A DNA stretch of 9,980 nt, taken from the NCBI GenBank assembly GCA_002342175.1, contig DDPL01000006.1, positions 1 to 9,980 of the forward strand, given 5' to 3'. Source of the DNA: Legionellales bacterium UBA2469. Its GTDB lineage: Bacteria > Pseudomonadota > Gammaproteobacteria > Legionellales > Legionellaceae. The translations under genes were made by a program, and so were the position numbers. Shown here in pieces: positions 1 to 6,898 of the stretch (position 1 is the stretch's first letter; every line of letters starts with the position of its first letter). The notes below the pieces were generated by a model. The model ran no database searches and was not told the origin of the DNA. It saw nothing but the letters and a program-made list of their open reading frames with translations.

Positions 1-30
1 TTTGAAAAAGTTTATCACGAATAAAGCCTC

Positions 31-108
31 ATGATGTTGGGAATTTTGGCTATCACAGCCATTTTTATTTATTTATTAGTGGCGTTGTTTCGACCTGATT
101 TATTTTAG
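31..108 (+). CDS. kdpF: KdpF, small membrane subunit of the K+-transporting Kdp ATPase
   Basis: A 25-residue ORF lies directly ahead of kdpA and is almost entirely one hydrophobic helix (MMLGILAITAIFIYLLVALF) ending in RPDLF. Size, single-span character, the short polar C-terminus and the position 8 nt before kdpA match KdpF (29 residues in E. coli), a lipid-like peptide that stabilises the KdpABC complex in the inner membrane. An in-frame TAA at 22-24 rules out a longer start. ATG 31 and ATG 34 are both possible, and no strong Shine-Dalgarno is visible. It is the first gene of the kdp operon seen here; its promoter must lie at or before the window edge. The call rests on context and hydrophobicity, since KdpF sequences are poorly conserved. 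Confidence 0.8.
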   Translation: MMLGILAITAIFIYLLVALFRPDLF

Positions 109-116
109 ATGGACCT

Positions 117-1721
117 ATGATTTTTTTTCTTCAATGGATATTCTTGCACATTTGTGTGCTTCTTCTCGCCTATCCTTTGGCATGGATAGCCTTTCAACTA
201 TTGCACAATAAAACCTTATTTGCGTTTGAGCGCTCTTTTTTTCAATGGTTACGTATCGATACATCGAGCATGAATTGGTATGTGTATTTACAAGCCTTTT
301 TTCAATTTCAATTATTGGGGTGGTTAGTCTTTTATTTGCTTGCACGTTTACAAGAATTACATATTTCTCCATCTGAAGCCTTTCAACAAGCCTCAAGTTT
401 TGTGACCAATACGAATTGGCAGATTTCTTATGGTGAAAACATGTGGTCCATGCCTTTGCGTTTATTGGGGGTATTTACACAAAATTTTGTTTCAGCCATG
501 TCGGGGTTGGTGGTTCTGGTGGTATTTGCGCGCGCATGGCGTGCACAAACTGCCAATGATTTAGGAAACTTTTGGTTGGACATGTGGCGCGTGGGTGTAT
601 ATTTATTTCTGCCAGTGAGCATTTTATTCTCGTTGCTCCTTGTTTCTCAAGGTGTTCCACAAAATTGGGATCAAAATAAAAAAATTGAGCAATATCAATC
701 GATTTCAAAATTACAACAATCGATTCCGCTGGGACCTATTGCAACGGAGGTCTCGATTAAATTACTCGGCTCCAATGGTGGCAGTTATACCGCAGCCAAT
801 TCAGCCCATCCTTTGGAAAATCCAACACCTCTGACGCATTTGTTGGGCATGGTAGCCATGTTATTGTTTCCTGTTACTGGCTGTTTTTTATTTGCCCGAA
901 TGTATGGTGAACATCAACAAGGATGGGTGTTATGGGCCTTGATGTGGACGTTTGCAACACTTATGAGTTGGGGAGCGTATCAGGCCGAGGGATACCACCT
1001 TTTGGGTAAAGAATGGCGTATTGGGGTGGAGGGTACGGTCATGTGGCATGTGATCACGACGGCAACTGCTACAGGAGCAACGACAGCAATTATTGATCAT
1101 TTTCAACCTTTAACCACAGGTTTTTATTTATTTCTCATTAACCTCGGAGAAATTGCTTTTGGTGGTGTTGGCATGGGGGTAGTGAATTTAATTTTTGTTT
1201 TGATGCTGACTGCGTTTATCATGTGTCTATTAACGGGAACTTCCCCTAATTTTTTACGAAAACCCCTGCCTTTGCATGTGATTAAATTAAACGTATTTTA
1301 TATTATTTTCTGCCCATTAATGGTGTTATGGGTTTTATACCTTTTCATGAGTATCACCCATGGCGCACAGTCTAGTCAATTTCCATCTGCTTATCTCATC
1401 GTCAACTGGTGGTATGCCTTGTCGAGTTGGTTAAATAACAATGGCAGTGGTTTAACCGGTTATGCTCCTTTGGGAGATGGAATGAAATATTTAAGTGGTA
1501 TTTTAATGTTGTTGGGACGTTTTATCCCAATAGCTATGGTATTTGCAGTGGCAGGTGCATTAAGTGAACAAAAAATCCTTGAACATCGTCAACAAACCTT
1601 TGTATTGAATAGTGTATTATTTTTTATGGTTAGTATATTTGTGATTTTAATCGTTACCTTATTGGCTTTTTTACCATTATGGAGTTTAGGGCCTTTGGTT
1701 GAGCAAGGGCTGGTATCTTGA
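117..1721 (+). CDS. kdpA: KdpA, K+-binding channel-like subunit of the Kdp ATPase
   Basis: Polytopic inner-membrane protein of 534 residues (E. coli 557) that selects and binds K+ at micromolar levels and passes it to KdpB. All four selectivity-loop regions are visible: SFVTNTNW (TNTNW 97-101), LGSNGGS followed by ANSAHPLENPTP (SNGGS 219-223), TTATATG (314-320) and NNNGS (440-444). GEIAFGGVG and the late LLGRFIPI segment are also family hallmarks. Start ATG 117 lies 8 nt after kdpF and opens directly into the first membrane helix. The ribosome site is weak (TGGA just upstream), suggesting coupling to kdpF. The protein is clearly KdpA but divergent: loops two and three differ from the enteric sequence in or beside the filter (see findings). 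It ends 13 nt before kdpB. Confidence 0.97.
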   Translation: MIFFLQWIFLHICVLLLAYPLAWIAFQLLHNKTLFAFERSFFQWLRIDTSSMNWYVYLQAFFQFQLLGWLVFYLLARLQELHISPSEAFQQASSFVTNTNWQISYGENMWSMPLRLLGVFTQNFVSAMSGLVVLVVFARAWRAQTANDLGNFWLDMWRVGVYLFLPVSILFSLLLVSQGVPQNWDQNKKIEQYQSISKLQQSIPLGPIATEVSIKLLGSNGGSYTAANSAHPLENPTPLTHLLGMVAMLLFPVTGCFLFARMYGEHQQGWVLWALMWTFATLMSWGAYQAEGYHLLGKEWRIGVEGTVMWHVITTATATGATTAIIDHFQPLTTGFYLFLINLGEIAFGGVGMGVVNLIFVLMLTAFIMCLLTGTSPNFLRKPLPLHVIKLNVFYIIFCPLMVLWVLYLFMSITHGAQSSQFPSAYLIVNWWYALSSWLNNNGSGLTGYAPLGDGMKYLSGILMLLGRFIPIAMVFAVAGALSEQKILEHRQQTFVLNSVLFFMVSIFVILIVTLLAFLPLWSLGPLVEQGLVS

Positions 1722-1726
1722 AGGAA
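1721..1726 (+). promoter_or_regulatory. Ribosome binding site that fixes the kdpB start
   Basis: AAGGAA overlaps the last base of the kdpA stop and sits 8 nt before ATG 1735. This favours ATG 1735 over the in-frame TTG at 1699, which lies inside kdpA without a comparable site. Confidence 0.75.
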
Positions 1727-1734
1727 TCAAGAAA

Positions 1735-3759
1735 ATGTTTCAAGAATTAAAACGTGTCACATGGGGTAGTCTACAAAAATTATCCCCTCGATATCAGTTT
1801 TTTCGACCGATAATGTTTCCGATTTATCTCATTTCTATTTTATTGTTGATTGGCAATTTAGGTTGGTTGCATTGGAGTCTACCCATGGCCTTTATGCATG
1901 TTGTCACGGGTTTAATTGCTTCGACAGTGCTCATTGCCTGTTTAGCGGAAACCATTGCCCTGAATCGCGGCTCAGATCAAGCTGAAACATTAAAGAAATC
2001 TCGCCAATTATTAAAAGCAAAACGCATCAAAGAATGCTCCCCTGATGCTCCTTATGAATGGATTGCTGCCGATGATTTACATGTGGGAGACTTTGTGCTT
2101 GTTCAAGCAGGTGATACGATTCCTTGTGATGCCAAAGTCTTGAAAGGGGTTGCTAGTGTTAATGAAAGTGCGATTACCGGTGAAAGTGCACCAGTCATTC
2201 GAGAAAGTGGTGGTGATCGCTCTTCGGTCTTAGCTGGCACGACCATTAATTCAGACTGGTTGATTTTGCAATCCACCATGGAACCTGGAGCGGGTTTTAT
2301 GGATCAGATGATTCAAATGGTGGAAGGGGCTAAGCGTCAAAAAATGCCTTCTGAATTGATGTTAACAACTTTTTTATCAGCAATCTCGGCACTACTTATC
2401 TTAGTTTGTGCCAGCATCTATCCTTTGGTCCATGCACAATCCCAGCAAATGCATGATTTGAATTTGGTTGCAATCGTGGCTCTTTTTGTTTGTTTAGCAC
2501 CCACCACCATTGGTGGGTTATTACCGGCTATTTCAATTGCGGGCCTGGTTCGCATGTTGCGATTAAATGTAATGGCGATGTCGGGAGAGGCCGTGGAGGC
2601 AGCTGGTAATGTCGGCGTCATGATTTTAGATAAAACAGGAACCATCACCATCGGTAATCGTCAAGCAACGGAATTAAGACCTGCGCAAGGTGTGCTCATG
2701 ACCCAATTGGCAGAAGTGGCATTGCTAACATCGATTTATGATGAAACACCAGAAGGCAAAAGTATTGTTAAATTATGCAAAGATTTATTGCCCAATTTTA
2801 ACCTGGAACAATACTCAGAATTAACCTATATTCCCTTTACCGCAGAAAGTCGCATGAGTGGGGCGATAGTGGCTCAACAACAGCTCCGTAAAGGCTCATT
2901 ACAGGCAATTGAAGAGTATTTAAATGCATTCGATGTCAAGGTGCCTAAGGATGTTTTGTTGAATATCGATGAGATATCTCGGCAAGGAGGGACACCGTTA
3001 GTTGTGACCGATAATCAGCATATCTTGGGTATTGTAGTCTTGCGAGATGTGATTAAAAAAGGACTTAAAGACCGATTTGCACAGTTTAGACAATTAGGGA
3101 TAACTACCATTATGGTCACAGGTGATAATCCTCTAACGGCGGCTGCGATTGCAGCGGAGGCCGGCGTTGATGATTTCTTATCCAATGCAAAACCTCAACA
3201 GAAATTAGATGTGATTCGGGATTATCAATCGCGTGGTTATTTGGTCGCTATGACTGGAGATGGAACCAATGACGCCCCTGCATTAGCTCAGGCTGATGTT
3301 GGACTTGTGATGAACAATGGTACGCAAGAAGCCAAAGAAGCAGGCAATTTAATTGATTTAGATTCTGATCCAACCAAATTATTGGATATTATTTATGTTG
3401 GTAAAATTTTGATTATGACACGGGGAGCATTAACAACATTTAGTTTGTGTAATGATATAGCAAAATATTTTGCATTGTTACCCGTGATTTTAGGAAGTCT
3501 TTACCCTAACTTACAATATTTAAATGTCATGCATTTGAGCAGTCCGCTGCGAGCGATTATATCTGCCCTAATTGCCAATGTGCTCTTGATGGTTATGGTG
3601 GTTCCATTGGCCTTAAAAGGTGTGCATTACACAGGAGAGCCTGCAAGTAAAGTCTTGAAGCAGAATTTACGACGCTACGGCTTGGGTGGTGTTTTGATGC
3701 CGTTTGTGTTGATTAAGTTATTGGATATGATTATGGTTAATGCGGGGTGGTTGATTTGA
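1735..3759 (+). CDS. kdpB: KdpB, catalytic P-type ATPase subunit of the K+ pump
   Basis: A 674-residue class IA P-type ATPase (E. coli 682) that hydrolyses ATP and drives K+ through the KdpFABC complex. Visible motifs: actuator-loop TGES (148-151) within SAITGESAPVIRESGGDRSS; PTTIGGLL in the membrane domain; phosphorylation motif DKTGT with the catalytic Asp at 299; nucleotide-domain FTAESRMSG (Phe 368) and RKGS (Lys 386); MVTGDNPLTAAAIAAEAG; and MTGDGTNDAPALAQADVG (506 onward). Asp 574 and Lys 577 in TM5 (NDIAKYF) correspond to the coupling residues D583/K586 of E. coli. Ser 151 of TGES matches the serine whose phosphorylation inhibits the E. coli pump at high K+, so that brake could still act. 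Start chosen from the Shine-Dalgarno at 1721-1726. No catalytic residue is missing. The stop overlaps the likely kdpC start. Confidence 0.98.
   Translation: MFQELKRVTWGSLQKLSPRYQFFRPIMFPIYLISILLLIGNLGWLHWSLPMAFMHVVTGLIASTVLIACLAETIALNRGSDQAETLKKSRQLLKAKRIKECSPDAPYEWIAADDLHVGDFVLVQAGDTIPCDAKVLKGVASVNESAITGESAPVIRESGGDRSSVLAGTTINSDWLILQSTMEPGAGFMDQMIQMVEGAKRQKMPSELMLTTFLSAISALLILVCASIYPLVHAQSQQMHDLNLVAIVALFVCLAPTTIGGLLPAISIAGLVRMLRLNVMAMSGEAVEAAGNVGVMILDKTGTITIGNRQATELRPAQGVLMTQLAEVALLTSIYDETPEGKSIVKLCKDLLPNFNLEQYSELTYIPFTAESRMSGAIVAQQQLRKGSLQAIEEYLNAFDVKVPKDVLLNIDEISRQGGTPLVVTDNQHILGIVVLRDVIKKGLKDRFAQFRQLGITTIMVTGDNPLTAAAIAAEAGVDDFLSNAKPQQKLDVIRDYQSRGYLVAMTGDGTNDAPALAQADVGLVMNNGTQEAKEAGNLIDLDSDPTKLLDIIYVGKILIMTRGALTTFSLCNDIAKYFALLPVILGSLYPNLQYLNVMHLSSPLRAIISALIANVLLMVMVVPLALKGVHYTGEPASKVLKQNLRRYGLGGVLMPFVLIKLLDMIMVNAGWLI
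3744..3749 (+). promoter_or_regulatory. Ribosome binding site inside the kdpB end, for kdpC
   Basis: GGGGTG lies 6 nt before TTG 3756, the codon overlapping the kdpB TGA. It supports a TTG start for kdpC. The GTG at 3747 sits within this site and has no good site of its own; ATG 3774 would cut into the membrane helix. Confidence 0.45.
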
Positions 3760-4301
3760 AAGCAACATGCAAAATGTTATTGGTCTTTACACTATTATTT
3801 GGTGGCATCTATCCTTGGTTGATAACAGGTATCTCACAATATTTATTTCCTACTCAAGCTCATGGAACTTTGTTAACCGTGGGGAAAAAAACGGTGGGGT
3901 CTTTGTGGGTTGGACAGCAGTTTGAACATCCGGCATATTTTTGGGGTCGTCCTTCGGTGCGTTTGTATCAAGATGATTTATTGACGGCATCTGATGTTTC
4001 TTGGTTAGGGGATCAAAAATGGAAATCCTTAGAGAACTTACAAAAACAAGTATTCAAGCACAGCAAATTACCCTTAGAGCTTGAAACCGTGAGTGCTTCA
4101 GCAGTCGATCCGCATGTATCACCCCAGGCCATTCACATTCAATTAGAACGCGTGGCGCAAGCCCGACACATCCCCGTTCACGAATTGCGTCAATGGGTAC
4201 AATCGTATGTAGAACCACCCTTTCTTGGTATATGGGGAACATCCCGGGTAAATGTTTTACGCGTTAATCTGGCAATGGATCAACAATGGGGACAACCATG
4301 A
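3756..4301 (+). CDS. kdpC: KdpC, accessory subunit of the K+-transporting ATPase
   Basis: About 181 residues (E. coli 190), with one N-terminal membrane helix (MLLVFTLLFGGIYPWLITGI) and a periplasmic domain. KdpC assembles with KdpA and KdpB and is proposed to raise the ATP affinity of the pump. Family signatures: GGIYPWL near the start, YFWGRPS, SAVDPHVSPQA (family SGLDPHISP), RVAQARHIP and VNVLRVNLAMD at the end. The central stretch lacks the usual SGGSNL-type segment and is quite divergent. Start choice: TTG 3756 overlaps the kdpB stop and has a Shine-Dalgarno; GTG 3747 (184 residues) is the alternative. Its TGA overlaps ATG 4298 of kdpD, so the two are probably translationally coupled. 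Confidence 0.93.
   Translation: MKATCKMLLVFTLLFGGIYPWLITGISQYLFPTQAHGTLLTVGKKTVGSLWVGQQFEHPAYFWGRPSVRLYQDDLLTASDVSWLGDQKWKSLENLQKQVFKHSKLPLELETVSASAVDPHVSPQAIHIQLERVAQARHIPVHELRQWVQSYVEPPFLGIWGTSRVNVLRVNLAMDQQWGQP
4288..4292 (+). promoter_or_regulatory. Ribosome binding site deciding the kdpD start
   Basis: GGGGA lies 5 nt before ATG 4298, which overlaps the kdpC stop as ATGA. The earlier in-frame ATG at 4286 lacks such a site, so 4298 is preferred. Confidence 0.5.
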
Positions 4302-5992
4302 GTCCAAAACGAAATCCAGAATCTTATTTAGAAGCTGCCAATGATGAAGAGCGAAAAGCCCGGCATGGACGATTAAAAATTTATTTAGGTGCATCACCTG
4401 GGGTAGGTAAAACCTATCAAATGTTAAATGATGCATTGAGTTTACGCGCACAAGGCCTGGATGTGGTCATTGGGGTCATTGAAACACATGGTCGAGAAGA
4501 GGTTGAATCATTAGCCAGTGCTTTTGAACGCGTTCCAATGCTTTCAGTACTAATGGAAAATTATACTGCTTATGCCTTAGATGTGGTTGGCGTGATTAAA
4601 CGTTCACCGGGCTTGGTTTTAATTGATGAGGCTGCATTTCGTAATCCGGATGGTTTAAGACATCCCAAAAGATGGCAAGATATTTTAGAGTTGATTGAGC
4701 GGGGCATTGATGTTTGTACCACTTTAAATGTTCAACATTTAGAGAGCTTAAATGATGTGATTTCTCATTTAATTGGTGTGCCTATTTATGAGACCGTACC
4801 CGATGCTTTTTTAGAGCGAGCTACATACATTGAGTTAATTGATTTGCCATCCGAAGATTTGATTGCACGCCTAAAACAAGGAAAAATTTATGTCCCTCAA
4901 GAAATCGCAATGGCAGAACATCATTTTTTTAAAAAGAAAAACTTAGATGCCTTGCGTGAATTAGCTCTAAAAACTGTGGAAGAACGCGTCAGTTCAGAAG
5001 TTGAAAATGAGTATTCTAAAACGTTTTCTGCGCGATTGATGTATAAAGAAATCACCTTATTGGTTTGTATCAATGGCGATGAATCCATGCCTAAATTGAT
5101 ACGAGCAGCAAAACGTTTATCGGTGCGGTTAAAATGTCCTTGGCATGCCTTATTTGTGGATACAGGTGATAAAAAACAATTTTTTTCTGCGGAGAATCAT
5201 TTAAAATTAGCTGATTCTTTAGGTGCAAAGACCCATGTGATTTTTTCAACACATGTTGTGAAAGCAATTGAAGAGTTTTCTGAACAGCATCAAGTGACCC
5301 AAATGGTTCTTGGACGTGGAAAGCAACAGTGGTGGCAACCGTTTTCCATCAATCAACAATTAAAATATCATTTATCGGATATCGGAATTTATGATATTGA
5401 ATTACATCAACGCGAGAATAAGAAAAGCTGGAGGGAGCGTCTGTCGCTGAATGTGCATTTTTTTATGGCGATGTTGATGATTCTTGTAGGGGTTTGGGGA
5501 CTTCATTATTTTGATACAACTGTCTCTCCATGGGTACTCGGAGCTGTGGTTACATTTTTATCATTAATCATTTCGCGCATGCTGAAATGGACACAGCTTA
5601 TCATCTTAATGGGGTTGTTTGTTGGCATTGAATTGTTGGTTAATCCAATAGTACTTGATTTATTATTGGATAATTGGAAGATTTGGTTATCGTATTATGG
5701 CAGTTGGAGTTTGTTGTTTTTAACGCTTTCCATATATTTGATTTATGCTAAAAAAAGATTACAAATGACCCATGAAATTGAACGAAACAATGGGTTTTTA
5801 GTTGGCTTTTATCAAGAAATCAGTGGGGTCAGAGGTGTTGATGATATTTTAAAACGTGCGTACCACTTCTTAAGTGCTTTCTTTGGTTGTGATATTAAAG
5901 TTTATGGCAAGCGCCAGCAGAATTTTCATCAATTGATGCACAGTGATCCTGCGACTCAAGTTGATGAGAAAGAACTCGCCATCGCTCTGTAA
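4298..5992 (+). CDS. kdpD: KdpD N-terminal half: sensor input domains and membrane region, ending at an internal stop
   Basis: A 564-residue N-terminal part of the K+/turgor sensor kinase KdpD (full length in E. coli about 894). Order: cytoplasmic KdpD domain (about 19-230) with Walker A GASPGVGKT (31-39), Walker-B-like LVLIDE (Asp 110, Glu 111), RHPKRWQDI and TTLNVQHLESLND; a UspA-like domain (about 250-370) with VLGRGKQQWWQPF; four predicted membrane helices (about 386-405, 410-430, 432-458, 466-484); then the first half of a GAF-like region ending DEKELAIAL. It stops at TAA TAA where the family continues with a Trp and then the kinase half. As it stands it lacks HisKA and ATPase domains. 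It could be a broken gene or a shortened regulator; KdpD-like proteins without a kinase half are known in some bacteria. Start chosen at ATG 4298 (ATG 4286 adds four residues). Confidence 0.9.
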   Translation: MSPKRNPESYLEAANDEERKARHGRLKIYLGASPGVGKTYQMLNDALSLRAQGLDVVIGVIETHGREEVESLASAFERVPMLSVLMENYTAYALDVVGVIKRSPGLVLIDEAAFRNPDGLRHPKRWQDILELIERGIDVCTTLNVQHLESLNDVISHLIGVPIYETVPDAFLERATYIELIDLPSEDLIARLKQGKIYVPQEIAMAEHHFFKKKNLDALRELALKTVEERVSSEVENEYSKTFSARLMYKEITLLVCINGDESMPKLIRAAKRLSVRLKCPWHALFVDTGDKKQFFSAENHLKLADSLGAKTHVIFSTHVVKAIEEFSEQHQVTQMVLGRGKQQWWQPFSINQQLKYHLSDIGIYDIELHQRENKKSWRERLSLNVHFFMAMLMILVGVWGLHYFDTTVSPWVLGAVVTFLSLIISRMLKWTQLIILMGLFVGIELLVNPIVLDLLLDNWKIWLSYYGSWSLLFLTLSIYLIYAKKRLQMTHEIERNNGFLVGFYQEISGVRGVDDILKRAYHFLSAFFGCDIKVYGKRQQNFHQLMHSDPATQVDEKELAIAL

Positions 5993-6037
5993 TAAAATAT
6001 ATATAGGGTCTTTTCTATCATTTTTGTCCAACAATTG
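5990..6037 (+). other. In-frame break in kdpD: tandem TAA codons and AT-only insertion
   Basis: The two halves of kdpD are in the same frame, separated by TAA TAA (5990-5995) and about 14 sense codons. Bases 5991-6005 (AATAAAATATATATA, 15 nt) are entirely A/T. Deleting them joins T5990 to GG and reads CTG TGG GTC TTT, that is Leu-Trp-Val-Phe, matching the A-x-W-x-F expected right after DEKELAIAL in KdpD. No ribosome binding site precedes the next start codons (TTG 6035, ATG 6038). The stops are direct observation; the insertion origin is inference. Confidence 0.7.
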
Positions 6038-6868
6038 ATGGATTCTCAAAGTTATTTTTTCCCATTATCAGGGGCTCATCGTTGTTTAGGTGTGATGCAG
6101 TTCTATGCGCAAGAGGGATTCAATTTAACACCTGTACAAAAAAAACTATTGATGGTCTGTTTGCAACAATTAACCAATATCCTTGAAATTGAGCAACAAC
6201 AGCTTGAAGAAACATTACGCGATAGAAAACATGTCAAAATGCAATTGGGTGAAGAGCTCTTGCAACGTTTTTCAAAACAATTATATCAGCCTTTAGGTGA
6301 GATTTTAGAAAATTTACCTACAGAATGGAATCATCATTCGAATGCAAAAACACTCACTCGACTTAAAAATCATTTACAAATCATCGCTTATTTTTCAGAT
6401 AAAAAATTAATGAAACAAAAATCGCTACAAAATATTCAGCAAGTCATACAAGATGTAATAAGACATATGATGGCTTGGGAAAAACGTCCAGTAGAATGGC
6501 ATGTTGCTGCCAATATTCCTGAAGTTGAAGTGCATTTGGATTTAGTAAAAGCAGTCATGGTTGAAATATTGGATAATATTTTAGATCATGATTCAGCTAA
6601 AAAAGGGATTGAAGTTGCAATATTTGTAAAGGAAAATTTTTTGCATGTCAGCATAGCGGACTTTGGTCCGGGTCTATCAAAACAGGAATTATCAAAGATT
6701 TTTGAAACGTTTTATCAAGTGCCTCAATATGCAAGACAAGATGGTTTGGGATTAGGACTTGCTTTGTGTGAGCGCATCATCACTTGGCATGGTGGAAAAA
6801 TATGGGCCGAAAATCGAAAACCACAAGGTGCAATTTTTAATTTTACGTTACCCCTAAAAAAAAGTTAA
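6038..6868 (+). CDS. kdpD: KdpD C-terminal half: degenerate histidine kinase without its phosphoacceptor His
   Basis: 276 residues in the frame of the upstream half, separated from it by the tandem stops. It starts with the end of the GAF-like region (YFFPLSGAHRCLGVMQF), then a long helical stretch that should be the HisKA dimerisation domain, then a HATPase_c domain. The H-box, SHDLRTPL in E. coli KdpD, reads SKQLYQPL: Lys 80 (6275-6277) takes the place of the phosphorylated His. The ATP-binding boxes are well kept: N-box EILDNI (Asn 180), G1 DFGPG (208-212), F-box IFETFY and G2 GLGLGLALCE (236-245). As read it cannot autophosphorylate on the usual residue. No ribosome site is visible at ATG 6038 or TTG 6035. 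It may be an untranslated remnant, a reinitiated ATP-binding protein, or part of a KdpD already lacking kinase activity before the split. No kdpE follows; uvrA begins 30 nt on. Confidence 0.75.
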   Translation: MDSQSYFFPLSGAHRCLGVMQFYAQEGFNLTPVQKKLLMVCLQQLTNILEIEQQQLEETLRDRKHVKMQLGEELLQRFSKQLYQPLGEILENLPTEWNHHSNAKTLTRLKNHLQIIAYFSDKKLMKQKSLQNIQQVIQDVIRHMMAWEKRPVEWHVAANIPEVEVHLDLVKAVMVEILDNILDHDSAKKGIEVAIFVKENFLHVSIADFGPGLSKQELSKIFETFYQVPQYARQDGLGLGLALCERIITWHGGKIWAENRKPQGAIFNFTLPLKKS

Positions 6869-6898
6869 AATAGATTTTTTTAAAGCGTGTTGGTAATA

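Noticed and set aside
1..34. Possible tail of an upstream gene: frame one ends in TAA at 22-24, frame two in TGA at 32-34 overlapping the kdpF ATG
   Set aside because: Only 7-10 codons are visible, with no recognisable sequence and no way to choose the frame.
1699..1734. Upstream TTG start for kdpB overlapping kdpA
   Set aside because: ATG 1735 has a well-placed AAGGAA site and yields the expected KdpB N-terminus.
5990..5995. Programmed stop-codon readthrough joining the two kdpD halves
   Set aside because: Two consecutive UAA codons followed by AT-only sequence make readthrough unlikely, and the downstream residues up to the GAF end do not match the family well.
5987..6006. CTGT followed by an AT-rich stretch and ATAG, resembling a LexA (SOS) box ahead of uvrA
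   Set aside because: The spacer is 12 instead of 8 nt and the right half is ATAG rather than ACAG; it also lies almost 900 nt from uvrA.
6855..6882. A-run and T-run (TAAAAAAA / TTTTTTTA) that could form a hairpin before uvrA
   Set aside because: The stem is A:U pairs only, with no G/C and no following T-tract; too weak to call a terminator.
6887..6898. Upstream GTG start for uvrA
   Set aside because: It adds four residues absent from the family; ATG 6899 matches the E. coli N-terminus closely.
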